Part shown: piece after piece, positions 10,680 through 22,400 of the stretch
How positions within the stretch are numbered: the first letter of the stretch is position 1
How the letters are laid out: every line of letters starts with the position of its first letter
The notes under the pieces: generated by a model
What the model saw: only the letters and a program-made list of their open reading frames with translations
What the model was told of the DNA's origin: nothing
Database searches by the model: none
Source of the DNA: Liolophura sinensis
Taxonomy: Eukaryota > Mollusca > Polyplacophora > Chitonida > Chitonidae
Direction of reading: 5' to 3'
DNA length: 60,000 nucleotides
Assembly: GCF_032854445.1 (NCBI RefSeq)
Contig: NC_088302.1
Coordinates: forward strand, 41,422,191-41,482,190
Program-made: the position numbers and the translations under genes

Positions 10680-13600
10680 CTAAAACAATCCACAGCCTTC
10701 TTCGTCCGGTACGCACAACTCATCAACGTCTTGCCAAGTTCTGTTATTAAATCTCGTACCGAAGGGACACATGTGCATCCAGCCGTTTTGGTCCTCGGTC
10801 AAGAAACAATTGAACGCCTGTCGACAGTTGCCCGGGTCCTCCACGTACCATTCTAGGTCCGGATCCGTGATTAGCTGGCACAGTTCGTCACGCTTGGCTG
10901 GAGACGAGAATAGTTGACAGTAAGCACAGTTGTAATTTGGCTGTGAACAACAAAAGACAGTTAGCAGGGAAACAACATTTACAGTTTAACTGGGGAACAA
11001 CAATAATTTGTATTTAGCAAAGAAACAAAATTTGATAATCAAAGCTGGAAGACAGTGGGTGACTTGGATCAACTGGGACAAATATCATGTAGCGAGTAAT
11101 AGCCGTCTGCATCCGACTGCCACATACCCCTTCATTTGTCATCGGCAGGATAGGAATCATTAGTTTTATGGACGGAAAGGACATAATCTGTTCTCCTCAA
11201 TTTGGTTTTCGACCCAATCATCCCCCTTTATTATATGCGTTATCACTGGTTGACAAATTAGTGAAAGATAAAAATTCAATACAGAATGCATTTGTTACAG
11301 CCCACCACGACATATTATGCAGATTTAGGGGCGTGGCCAAAGCATTGTTTACAAATTATTTGACTCGGAGACGGCAATGCGACCAGTATAATGATACCAA
11401 ATCTTCTTTTAAAAGATATATCATGTGGCTTCACCCATGCATGGATTAATACTAGTCTTTTTATACAGTACATCAATGACATCAAAAAAAAAAAGGCTAG
11501 CGCAGCGTAATGACACAGGAGTCTCTCACCAATGCGGTCGCTGTGAGTTCAAGTCCATGTCATGCTGGCTTCCTCTCCGGCCGTACGTGGGAAGGTCTTT
11601 GAACAACCTGCGGATGGTCGTGGGTTTCCCCCGGGTTCTGCTCGGTTTCCTCCCACTATAATGCTGTATAAGTGAAATATTCTTGAGTACGGCGTAAAAC
11701 ATCATTCAAATAAATAAATAAATCAAAATAGGTACCTATTTTTGCATGTGTTACTGTTTGCTGATGAGACTAGATTAATGCTATCTAACGATAACCCTGC
11801 CAAACTTAAGACTACTGTTACCGAGGATCTTATGCTCTTGACCAATGCAACTGAGAACATATTTAGGTGTGTAAAACCATTCAGAAATAACAGAATATCA
11901 CTTTACCACAAATAACATTAAAACTGAGGAAGGGGGCAGTTTGAAGTTACCTTGCGACGATAATTAACCATCAGTTAAACTGGATAGACCACCATTCATG
12001 TCATATCAAATCAGCTGTTGTCGCGTATAAAACAGTGTGTTAATCTCAAAATCATGTCTTTGCTATATTACAAACCCCTGTATCCTTACCTGTACATTGT
12101 TTGGGCAAATGCCTTATCCACCCATTTGAAACCTATTATTACTCTCCAAAAACAGAAATGCAACCCGATTTATAAATGGTTTTGGTCATTATGACATACC
12201 TGTGTTAGCTAAACAGTTTGAGATATTTACTCTTGCTCACGTAAATGATTTTCTGCGCTTGCAAATGTGCCAAAAATTATACATAATCACAACATTTACG
12301 TGCATTAGAAATCGTTTAAAGGATATTTTAAGAAGGTTTCAGATGTGCATTGTTTTCACATGAGAGATAACACGTTACATTTGTACAGACCATTCTACAG
12401 AACTACACATATTCCACAGATTAAAGATCCTCGTGTATGAAACAAGCTACTCATAGAACTTAAATTAACATCACCAATGGCAGCAGTGGATGTACCTTGA
12501 ATATCACAATTACGTTTTTATGTTTTTTGCTTTGATCTGTTTTTTTTTTCATCTGTACATACAAAAATGCCATCAAATACATGTATATATCATGATGGAT
12601 AAAATAATTCGCTGCACACAAGGTAAGGGATAACTCAAGCTCTATGAGGTTTAAATTCTCGCCTCATTGTCATCAAATATTGAAAGATGTGTACCTTACT
12701 GGCGATGAACAAAATCTGAATCTGACTCTAATTATCCATGCAAGCCTACCATTGCAAGAGCACAATCGATTTATTTATTTATTTGATTTGTGCTTCACGC
12801 CGTTCTAAAGAATGTTTTACTTATACGGCAGCTGAATAAATTCCCCAGAGCAATTATAGCAAGAGCAAAATAGATTCATCAGATTAGTAATAGCAAGTAC
12901 TGAATAGATTCACCTCGCCAATAATAGCAAGGGCTGAGTAGATTCCCTTAAGCCAACAACAGCAAAAGCTGAATAGATTCTCCAGGATAATAATAGCAAG
13001 AGCTGAATAGTTTCCCTAGGGCAAGTATAGCAAGAGCAGAATGCATTCATCAGACGAATAATAGCAAGGGCTGAATAGATTCTCCAGGATAATAATAGCA
13101 AGAGCTGAACAGTTTCCCTAGGGCAAGTAAAGCAAAAGTAGAATGCATTCATCAGACCAATAATAGCAAGGGCTGAATAGATTCTCCAGGATAATAATAG
13201 CAAGAGCTGAATAGATTCTCCAGGATAATAATAGCAAGAGCTGAATAGTTTCCCTAGGGCAAGTATAGCAAGAGCAGAATGCATTCATCAGACGAATAAT
13301 AGCAAGGGCTGAATAGATTCTTCAGGATAATAATAGCAAGAGCTGAATAGTTTCCCTAGGGCAAGTATAGCAAGAGCAGAATACATTCATCAGACCAATA
13401 ATAACAAAAAGCTGAATAGATTCTCCAGGATAATAATAGCAAGAGCTGAATAGTTTCCCTAGGGCAAGTATAGCAAGAGCAGAATGCATTCATCAGACCA
13501 ATAATAGGAAGGGTTGAATAGATTCACCTCACCAATATTGGCAAGACCGGCATGACCGTTTACCAACTTTCCCAATTTTCGGTAAATATGTAGAATTGCA

Positions 13601-14839
13601 ATAAAACCGCAACTGTTATCAAAATGTCTAATGTGTATGTATGTATGCTTTGGGTTTAACGTCGTGCTTAACAGGTTTTCAGTCATAAGATGATGAAAAG
13701 TCAAAAGGTGTGTGTATATACACTATGTCTTCTTGTAGTAGGGCGAGTCCATGCCGATAAGGTGCTACCGCCACTGAAGTATCATGCTGAAGACACCAGA
13801 CTTGACACCCCACACAGTCACATTACACTGACACCGGGCCAACCACTCATGTTTCCTCGCTTTAAAATCTTAGTGCTGAGCGCCAAGCGAGCCAGCAAAA
13901 ATTACCCTTTTTAAGGCTTTGATATGACCCGACGCGGAGTTGACCCTGACTCATTAAAGCCGACAATATTCACTATCTTTTGTAAGTAACTAGTTACTGA
14001 TATTATTAGACTATTCGGTAGCCTAATGGTTTGACCATCGGCCTCAAAGTGGGGTAGCCAATAACTGGTTAAAGTGATAATGAATATCGTCTTTGAGTGA
14101 CGTGTTCGCGTTTAAAGATTTATGATCAAACATTGTGCAAAATGTATCTGCTGTAATTTCAAGCAGACGGCATGAAGGTTTTGGCCGTGTAATACATAAT
14201 TATTTATCAGCTGTGAACTCAAATAAATGATCACGAAATCACACTTCACCCAAAACTTTTGCAAATGTTCATATCAGAGGGGTCGGAAAAAACACCTTCA
14301 TTCCAAGCTACAGTAGTAAAGGCAAAATAGAATGGAAACGTGCGTTCACATGAGTAAAAAGGCCGATGACAGCTGTGACGATAACAACGCCGCATTTAAG
14401 TGAATGAGAAAACTGTTGCTTTTCATATTGCACGCAACCCTACCATTTGAAAAGAGGTTATATTCACGTACGTACTAAAGATTATAAAATTATCCAACTA
14501 ACCCTTGAGGAATTGTTGCTTGTTGTTGGGTAAGCCAAAATTAAAATCCGCTTCCTCCTCAGGACATTTGAAGGAGGAATACTCGTGAGAGTAGAGGTAT
14601 AAACATTTTCCGGTGTTCACCGAGAAGTACTGGTTCCCACGGCACGGTCTTCGCAATCTCGTGATCTCCATCCCGTCGCAGATGTACCCGACCTGACAAT
14701 CTCCTCTCCGCCTCAGATAGTTGCCTCGTTTGACCCACTCACTGGAGGGGACGTCTATCCCGCACACCACCACGTTTGGATCTTTCCACAACTGTGTGTT
14801 GGCCGTGGAGACTAACGCCAGAAACAGCGCAAGCCTCAT
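10680..14839 (-). CDS. Gene 3: divergent secreted two-module CBM14-like protein
   Basis: Exons 14839..14503 and 10897..10680, joined 555 nt, 184 residues. Exon 2 has no early ATG, so it is easily missed, but it is open from the acceptor (CCAG before 10897) to TAG at 10680-10682. Signal peptide MRLALFLALVSTANTQ; module 1 Cys spacing 21-5-11-12-12; module 2 spacing 17-5-12-17-6 with NCRQAFNC and ACPFG-type CPFGTRF. It is the most divergent intact copy: it lacks the SFPNVYAY stretch of the others and has a shorter loop in each module. Junction gives A-K-R-D-E. The 3605-bp intron holds a LINE, three SINEs and a 102-bp higher-order minisatellite. The ATG at 14839 was preferred over the in-frame ATG at 14935 because that one lies above the TATA box at 14914-14923. 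Confidence 0.75.
11110..12560 (+). mobile_element. LINE fragment (reverse transcriptase), copy 1, intron of gene 3
   Basis: Broken frames read SFMDGKDIICSPQFGFRPNH, FTNYLTRRRQCDQYN, FLYSTSMTS/YINDI-like and a C-terminal THIPQIKD..NKLL segment, as in jockey/CR1-like non-LTR elements. 5'-truncated; catalytic domain full of stops; interrupted by a SINE. The left junction and position match the copy at 19880-21160. Confidence 0.75.
11495..11722 (+). mobile_element. SINE family A inside LINE copy 1
   Basis: 5'-truncated at GGCTAGCGCAGCG, ends in AAATAAATAAAT. A short ATCAAAA direct repeat flanks it. LINE sequence continues on both sides. Confidence 0.8.
12768..12832 (-). mobile_element. SINE family A 3' end fragment
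   Basis: ATTTATTTATTTGATTTGTG followed by the reversed ACGGCGT..ATATTC-type end, decayed. Confidence 0.6.
12840..13545. repeat. Minisatellite with 34-bp subunits and about 102-bp higher-order period, intron of gene 3
   Basis: Three subunit variants alternate: one with GCAAGAGCTGAATAGTTTCC, one with GCAAGAGCAGAATGCATTCA, one with GCAAGGGCTGAATAGATTCT. The trio repeats about five times, with local duplications of one subunit. The long minus-strand open frame here is an artefact of a period divisible by three. Confidence 0.85.
13635..13965 (-). mobile_element. SINE family B, reversed, decayed
   Basis: GGGTTTAACGTCGTGCTTAA at the left is the reversed tail of family B. GTGCTGAGCGCCAAGCGAG and GACCCGACGCGGAGTTGACCC match its body and B-box region. 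Confidence 0.65.
14100..14300. repeat. Intron segment shared with gene 4 (21820-21960)
   Basis: Shared TATCTGYTGTAATTTCAA, GACGGCAYGAAGGYTTTGG and AATACATAATT patches. Together with the shared LINE this shows the introns of genes 3 and 4 have one origin. Confidence 0.6.
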
Positions 14840-14913
14840 GATTGCTTCTTGTCTTTTGTTGCTGAAGGAGAACACAATGAAGCTGAAGAAGGCAGTCTGA
14901 GATTTTAGCTGAC

Positions 14914-14923
14914 TTATATACAG
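14914..14923 (-). promoter_or_regulatory. TATA box of gene 3
   Basis: Minus strand CTGTATATAAGTCAGC about 75 bp before the ATG at 14839; same motif as the paralogues. Confidence 0.65.
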
Positions 14924-15039
14924 GACCTCAGCCACTTAATTTCGCGCCAACTTCCGTCCCCTCATAATGCTTATCTAACCATCTGACCAACTGGAACACT
15001 GGGTCGAAAAGCAGAGCATCAGTTAGTTTACAAACAGCA

Positions 15040-15640
15040 TAAAAGAACAATTACCTGCTTCAGTACATTAACAAAAAAAAAAAATGTCAATACTTGAGCT
15101 ACTCAAATAAGGATTGTGAGCTTGTCTGGATGAGGACTGTTAGCTTGCTGCATGTATTTGCAGTGTTTGCCACGAAAGGACGAAGCGAAAGTACGAAAGG
15201 CGGATACGAAAGTACGAAAGGGCAAGGTGGCAAGACCTCTTTGTTTTGCTTCGCACTTTCGTATTTTTGTACGTGTACATTTGTTTCGTGGTTTCATACT
15301 TTTCATACCTTTCGTAATACCGCCTCACACTTTTGCCTCGTCATTTTGTTGTTTCGTCCTTTCGAACTTGATTTCTGGTCCACATAAACAGTAAAACGGA
15401 CAAAAGCATGCATGATCGTTCTCGGCTTCCATAGATTTTTGTCTTAGCAAACAGCCAACGAGACAGCGTTAGATGACATTAAAAGAAGAGTCATGCCTGT
15501 GGTAGTCTAGTGTTACGTAATGTTACGAAAAGGGGAAAAGGAAGGCATTCAATATGGCGCTGTAAAGGATGGGCATTTTTTTGAACGCGTTAGTAACGTG
15601 ATTCAGTTAAGATTTACTGACATTTTTATTTAGGACTCAG
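15040..15640. repeat. 5' flank block of type I genes, interrupted by a foldback insertion
   Basis: Matches 4440-4760. After removing the insert at about 15168-15435, the conserved ATGGCGCTG (15554-15562) would lie about 450 bp above the start codon, as in the other copies. Confidence 0.55.
15168..15435. mobile_element. Small foldback-like insertion with CGAAAGTACGAAAGG arms
   Basis: Left arm carries repeated CGAAAGTACGAAAGG-type motifs; the right arm carries the reverse (CTTTCGTATTTTTGTACG, TTTCGTCCTTTCG). It breaks a flank continuous in the four paralogous copies. Its right end TCGGCTTCCAT is identical to the end of the larger foldback element at 46851-48334. Confidence 0.55.
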
Positions 15641-16159
15641 CATCGAATCATCTTGCTAAGACTTTTTTTTTTTTCTGACAACTGTTTTGCGAGAAATCGC
15701 CTGGGTAATCTGCGTGAGTATAATCTTTCCCCACCCATGATCCACTTAGCCGCCACTTTGGAGATGTATGAAAAGCTCCAAAAAAAAGAAGAAGTGTGCA
15801 AGCTCGGTATTGGTCGTTTAAGAAACTTATTTATGACTATTGAAAAAACAACATAGCAGTTAGATGTGATTTGACTTGCGGAAGATTTTAGTTATGTTTC
15901 CCACGATGTATAATCTTTTTATTAAATTACAATCTCGTTTTGATATCATTTTCTAAAGTTACATGACCGGAAAGAAAAGTTGTCGACGTAAAGCTGACAT
16001 TGGTCAGTAGATTGATCAACTATTGCTCTTCATTTTTGCCTCATAGAACCATATGGCTACAAGTGACAGTTTTGTTGTAAAATGCGTCTAAAATCTTGCT
16101 ATATGCAGGGTCATGATATATCAGTTTTATAGCAAAGCAAGCTATCTGACCTTTCCTTA
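15641..16159. other. Intergenic, no gene seen
   Basis: AT-rich, T-run at about 15662-15673. Nothing recognisable on either strand. Confidence 0.5.
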
Positions 16160-16339
16160 AGTAAGGAGAGTATTGGGCTTTGATAGCAGGGCAATCATTG
16201 CTCCCATGAAGCTAAATGTTGCTGACGGTAAGGAGATAGATTTATTCTATTGCCGTTCAGAGCGTGGACAAAAGTTATTTTATGAAAGACATGTTTCATC
16301 AAAGATCTCATTAAAAACTGGTATTGATATACATATAAT

Positions 16340-17030
16340 TAGCCCAAATTTTCATTTTATGAAGACAGACACTTCATATATATGCTTACTACCTTGACCC
16401 AGCAGACAGATATGACCTATTCCACCCGAATCAATGTATTTCAGATGAATATCCAATCAAACAGTAAATTCCTCAATGATGGACACCAAAGCGAAAAAGC
16501 AACAACATAAAAAGAGTGTCCACATACAAAACCGATGCCAGGTAAAATTTAATCACGCAGGCACTTTTCACTCTACAAGAGAGGACAAAAACGACACAGA
16601 TAATTCCACGACCTTGCTGGTTAATCTGCTCGCACATTAAAACTCAGTGTCAAAATAATTCTTGAGAAGTTCCATCGCTTCTTCAAGAAGCACCCCCTCG
16701 ATGTCCTTTCAGAATACACCGGATGTAATTGAGACGTTTGGCATTTTCTATTTGCATAAATACTTTACCAACTTCAACAGGTAAGGATATGACCGGATGA
16801 CGATGACGCTCAAAGACTTTGAAGTCGCCAAACACATGGACGTGAAAGGGAAAGCTTTAAGCTTTATGAGCACTACTATACTGTTAGAGTGACCTATTAA
16901 AACTCTCCGATTATACCGACTTCTTTTAATGATGGTCGGCTTATGTTTCTTGTTCATGTACATTTTGTACAAGGGTTTACACTGCTTTCTACAAACGTAC
17001 CGTTGCAGGCAGTCACCCATCCACCGAAGA
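16340..17030. repeat. Duplicated spacer block (copy of 24530-25230)
   Basis: Collinear patches such as TTCATTTTATGAAGACAGACAC, CAGATATGACC, ATCAAACAG, GTGACCTATTAAAA and GGTCGGCTTATGTTTC link this block to 24530-25230. Neither copy has a conserved reading frame. Confidence 0.6.
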
Positions 17031-17035
17031 TTGTT

Positions 17036-17068
17036 ACCCGCCCCCCCCTCCCCCCTCCCCCCCCCACC
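17036..17068. repeat. C-rich tract
   Basis: Almost pure C with a few T and A; the type II exon expected to follow the promoter relic on its right is lost from about here. Confidence 0.8.
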
Positions 17069-17094
17069 CTCATTAATGCCAGCTAATATACGAC

Positions 17095-17610
17095 GTGTGT
17101 TAATGGGACCCTCATTATGCTGGTAGACGGTTTAACTCCGGAGTTATATAGTGTACCGCGGCGCGTTGATATAATATATCCTTAAAACACACACACGTTA
17201 AAGCATTACTTAAAATGGCAATGGCCGAACAGCGCATGCATGACATGGGGTATATACAGGTGAGTGGGTCGTGTGTTTTTGAGGATTGCCAAAGGCTGCC
17301 GTTTACATGTACTTTCAACGTGGCACCAATGTCACCGGCGTTACACGCCTCATTTACATACCGAACATGACAGAACAAATGTCACTACTAACGAGGTTTC
17401 CTGCACTCCTTCCGATCTGTACTCGACTACACACGTGACAAGAAACTTGAAAATGTCAGGGATACAAAAACAGTTTCGTAGGTTACGACTGTAAGTGCAG
17501 CACAATGACAGCTTTAAGGAGATTTACAAGGTACCTGGCAAAGGAACGCTTATTCCGGGCCCATCGATTCCTTTCACCCACTGTATTGCGAACGTGGGGT
17601 TCAACCATAT
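17095..17610 (-). pseudogene. Promoter and first codons of a lost type II gene
   Basis: Matches the region above gene 8 (51670-52060) and the relic at 44280-44700: ATATATAC near 17250, GGGTCGTGTG, GAGGAYTGCCAAA, GTTACACGC, CATTTACATACCGA. A start codon remnant ATGAGGGTCCCATTA (complement of 17101-17113) equals that of the relic at 44296, but coding sequence stops matching after it. Confidence 0.6.
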
Positions 17611-17685
17611 AAACTCAGTCATTCTTTCACCCAGTGAGTAACTCGGTGATATGAGGGGTATTACATTCAAATACAAGTACATATA

Positions 17686-17857
17686 TTTATTTGTTTATTT
17701 GATTGGTATTTTACGTCGTACTCGAGAATATTTCAATTAAACGACGACGACCAGCATTATGGTGGGAGAAACCCGGGCACAGCCCGGGGGAAACCCACGA
17801 CCATCCGCAGGTTGCTGTCAGACCTTCCCACATACGGCCGGAGAGGAAGCCAGAATG
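17686..17857 (-). mobile_element. SINE family A, truncated, reversed
   Basis: Tail and body present, tRNA-like head missing. Perfect 12-bp target-site duplication CAAGTACATATA at 17674-17685 and 17858-17869. Confidence 0.88.
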
Positions 17858-18034
17858 CAAGTACATATAAAGAGCTGCGGCAAGCATTGAAGACCTAAAG
17901 CAAGATTGTCCAAGCGGTGTACTTTTTTATCACCTTTATTGGAAATATCGAAGGACAGACATACATGCAGAGATTCTTTCATATAGTTAAACTATTCATA
18001 ATTGCTCTTTACAACAATCTTTGTACAGACTTAC

Positions 18035-18341
18035 CCTTGAGTTGATCATAATCCAGTTTATCACCGTTCTCCTCCGCTGGACAGCTGAAGAATCCGAAGA
18101 GCTAGGCACAAACATTTGGGAATCTGAAGGTGTCCACGTCAACCAGTCTCAATTCTCGTATGATACCATGTGCCACGCAGGCAAAGTCCTGTTAGCGTGT
18201 GCACCAAACCTTACCCACTCGTTCCCATGGTTGGGGGAGGGGTACACACCTCTGAGTCGGTGTGGATGGGACCCAACGTTCCCTGGCCTGCCTTCAGTTG
18301 TACGATGACCACACCCATCAAAGATAAAACCACTTCCCCAT
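18035..18341 (-). pseudogene. Decayed exon 1 of a lost array member
   Basis: Donor GTAAGT (18034-18029) and the acidic end LDYDQLK are kept. In the frame of the family there is a stop in place of a Tyr codon, the fifth Cys is changed (TFRFPN for TCSFPN), and a frame change follows the EWVR region. Near the start GQGTLGPIH and SEVCT match genes 4-6. A TATA-like TATATAAATG lies at about 18425. No exon 2 partner is seen to its left before gene 3. Confidence 0.72.
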
Positions 18342-18419
18342 ATATATTTGATTCTACGCCTTTACTCTAGATGGATATAAGCGACATCTGTTTATGACAC
18401 TCAATAGGTCAGTAGGGGG

Positions 18420-18900
18420 GAGACATTTATATACGTTCTGCCAGTTCGTCGATCCTTTTCATTTCTGTGAAAAAGTATTGTTAAAGCATTTACTGATACA
18501 TGGGTTTAAAAAATTAGTTCGCTCACACATGAAACAATGGCCACCGTTATGGTCCGAGGAACCGTAAAGTATGCATTATTGCAACAGGTTTTGTATTTTC
18601 AAAAAAGTCCAAGAAAGATGTCTGTGTTTTCTAGCAAAACGATGTAACATGTGTTTTCAGAGATACAAGAATCTCAAAGGAGTTCTCAAAGGAAACAAGG
18701 TATCCTGTATTCTTAGAGGCCATACAAGAAACCTGCGTTTTCGAAGAAGGCTATTTATTCCAGAAGGTGATAATACCAGTCTTGAACGTGGCTGGTGAAA
18801 TGTAAACCGATCATGTAACGTATTTTACTCCCATACACGGAGGTTATTTGAAGGACGTGTAAACCAAGCGTCAAATCCCATATTCGTTTACCATACAACC
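18420..18900. repeat. Duplicated 5' flank above exon 1 relic
   Basis: 18480-18780 matches 9830-9930 and 10440-10660; 18786-18870 matches 26960-27050. Confidence 0.5.
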
Positions 18901-19424
18901 AGCTTATTGTACACCATACAACCCAAATGGCAGCATCTCAAACGGAATATTTCAAGCTGCCCTTCTATTTCACTGCCTCTGCAGAGGACATGAATTTCAC
19001 ACCAATCAACAGCAAGCGGAATGACTGTAGTTATTTTGACTAAGATATTTCAAAGCTGTGTAAATGTATGAATGTAAAAGTTTTGTAATAACAAACGTGA
19101 TCTCAATAAATACATCAAACAGCACCTTTCTAACTGAAGGAAATCCCAGTATCATTTTGCATAAATCATACAACAAATCTAACAAGGTAAACAAGTTCAA
19201 ATTATTTTAATTGCAGAAATGAACAGGAAAGTGATATATTATTCGAGGAGGTAAATGTATCGGGCGGTAAGTTGCGATGTTGTTTGAAAGATAAGCTCTA
19301 TTTAATACATGTATATTTGCAAACGGCCAGAAACAGCGGAGCATATTTAATTATATATGCATATAAAGTTTGGAAACACCAGTTCGTTATCGTCACTTCC
19401 GGTTCATGGATCTTGCGGGAACTG
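18901..19424. other. 3' flank of gene 4, no gene
   Basis: AT-rich; contains minus-strand ATTAAA at 19301-19306, 119 bp past the gene 4 stop, a plausible polyadenylation signal. Confidence 0.5.
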
Positions 19425-22400
19425 TTATCGACGGAATCCACAGCCTTGATCATCCGGTACGCACACCCCATCAACGTCTTGCGAACTTCCGCCTTCAAAT
19501 CTCGTGCCGACTGGACACATGTGCAGCCAGTCGTCGTGGACTCCGACCATGGGACACTTGAACATCTGTCGACAGTTGTCCGGGTCTCCCACGTACAGCT
19601 CTGTGAGGTCCGGATCGGCCTGTGCCATGAGTGGCTCGCACACATCATTGCGCTTGGCTGGAGATAAGAACAGTTGAGAGTCAGCACGAAAGAACAGTTG
19701 TAATTTAGCTGGGGACAACAAATGACAGGTAGCAGGGAAAAACAGTTGTTGTTTAACCGGGAAAACAATCCTTTGCAGTTAACAGAGCAACAAAATTTCA
19801 TAATTAGATCGTGAAGACAGTTGACGGCGTTTACAAACTGGGCAAACAACATGGAAGGAGTAACAGCTGTCTACATGCGAATTTATACCCATTCATTTGT
19901 CAGTGGCAGGAAAGGGATCCTTAGCTTTATGGATGAAAATGACATCATCTGTTCTTCTCAATTTGATTTTTGACCCAGTCTTTCAGCGTCATTATGTGCA
20001 TTATCACTGGTAGCTTTCAAGTCCTTTAAAAATTCAAGTAGAAAACTAGAAGACTATTTATTTAGGGGCGTTATCAATGTATGTATAGGAATTATTTCAC
20101 TGGAGAGACCGACGTACTGAACACACTGCTCATTTGGTTCTATTAATGTCAGTAAGCCCAAATTTGTGGATATAAAACCATTCAGAAATGAAAGAAATAA
20201 CAGTTTACCACAACTTACTATAAATAATATTAAAATTGATCAAGAGAGCATTTTAAAGTCCCTCGGGGTGATCATCCATGATCAGCTAAAGCTGTAACAC
20301 AAAACTGGCCTGGTGTCTTAATCTCAGAACCTTGTCTATGCTATTTTACAAGCCTGAGTATCCTTATCTGTTATATCTGTTCTGCACCCATCTGAGACTA
20401 TTGTTACTCTTCAAAACAGGCAGGGACCTCCGTGGCTCAGTTGGTTAGAGCGCTAGCACAGCGTAATGACCCAGGAGTCTCTCACCAATACGGTCGCTGT
20501 GAGTTCAAGTCCAGCTCATACTGGCTTCCTCTCCGGCCGTACGTGGGAAGGTCTTTGAGCAACCTGCGGATGGTTGTGGGTTTCCCCCGGGCTGTGCCCG
20601 GTTTCCACCCACCATAATGCTGACCGCCGTGGTATAAGTGAAATATTCTTGAGTACGGCGTAAAACACCAACCAAATAAGATAACTTCAAAAAGTGAAGG
20701 GCTAGCCAATTGTTAATTTTTTCTGGCCGTTACCACAGTTCATCTCTGTTAGCTAAACAGTTTGAGATACTTACTTGAGATAAATTTATGTACGTAAACA
20801 CGAAAGGTATGTGAATTACCAATAATTGTTTAAAGGATATGAAGGTTTCAAATGTGTATTGTTTTCAGACTAGAGATAACACGTTACATTTGTACAGACC
20901 TTTCTATGGAATATCTCTGTTGCGACATACCCCAGAGGTAAAAGACCCTCGTTTATGGAACAAGCTACCCTTGGAACTTACGCTAACATCATCAATGTCC
21001 ACTTTTAAATATGGTCTTAAAAATGTATTTACTAAAGCAGTGGTTACACCTTGAATATCGGAAGTAAGCCTGTATATGCTTTCTTTTGATCGCCACGGGC
21101 ATGGCTGAAACAATTCCAAGGTGGTGTTAAGCCATAATCATTCATTCATTCTTTCTTTATTTTGACGGGCCTCGGTGGTCGAGGTGGTTAGCGTGCAAGC
21201 GTGGCGCAATGAATCAAGAGCTTCTCGTCAATGGGGTTAATATGATTTCAAGTCCAGCTTTTGCTAGCTTCATTTCCGGCCGTACGTGGGAAGATCTGTC
21301 CGCGGATGGTCATGAATTTCCCCGAACTTTGCCCGGTTTCCTCACACCATAATCCCGATACCACCGTCGTATAAGCGAAGTATTCTTGAGCAGGTAGTAA
21401 AACACCAATCAAATAAATAAATAAATAAAATGTGTTTGATCTCGTGTTTGTTATATATACAGTAGGTACACATACAGAAATGCCTTTCTATTAAAAAGGG
21501 AAGTCTAATAAGATCTTTTGTGTTACATACAAGTAACAACGGATGTCGTCTTTCACTGACGTTTTCGGCTTTCATTAATGATTAAGGGTCAAGCTTTGCG
21601 GCGGGCCTCCCTGGCCGACGTGATTAGTGTGCCGGCGCGGCGCAACGACCCAGAAGTCCCCCACTGATGCGGCCGATGCGAGTTCAAGTCCAGACCATGC
21701 TGGCTTACTATTCTGTCCGATTTTCTCCCAACATAACGCTGGCCGCCTTCGCGGAACAAGTGAAATAGTCTCGAGTACGGCGTAAAACACCAATGAAATA
21801 AATAGATAAATCAAACTTTGTGTTTAAATGTATCTGTTGTAATTTCAAATCAAAGACGGCACGAAGGCTTTGGACGCATAATACATAATTGTTTATCAGC
21901 TGTAAACTTTAATAAATGCAAAACGGCGGGACAAAACAGTCACGGGTAACATAGCTGACTTAAAGCAGCTTCATAGAATACAAATACAAAGTCTTAAGCA
22001 CAAACCGAAAAGCTTGAACTGATTGTTGATTTTTTTACGAATGCATTGAATTTTTAAGGTGCACTCAAGAAATTTACACTTGCTTATATGGGCCTGATAC
22101 AAGAGATAAAACACACAACCCGTCTCACGGTGCCTGACAACGTCATTGAGGTAATGCCCCATTCGTACCAGCAAGCGCTCGATTTAAGCCTGTGACTTCA
22201 GTGGTAACCGCTTGATTAGTTGATAATGTAGAGAGAGCTCTAGGTCGACTTTCATAACGGTTTATGCAAATCTTACATTTTAAAGGTGGCAGTTAAAGCC
22301 CGCTGAAGAAGTACAGAAAATTGTCATACGAACCATTGAGTCGTTCATAGTCCAGGTTCTCGTCCTCTTCCTCAGCAGAGCAGTTGAAGGAGCTGTAGAT

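Noticed and set aside
12910-13284. 124-codon minus-strand frame with repeated peptide
   Set aside because: Produced by a minisatellite whose higher-order period is divisible by three; no start context, and it lies in an intron.
14840-14935. Upstream in-frame ATG of gene 3 (and 41021 for gene 6)
   Set aside because: Both lie above the TATA box, so they should not be in the mRNA; using them would bury the signal peptide.
19298-19852. 184-codon minus-strand frame over exon 2 of gene 4 (similar ones over exon 2 of genes 1, 5 and 6)
   Set aside because: Shifted frame of the real exon: it lacks the cysteine pattern and runs through the acceptor site.
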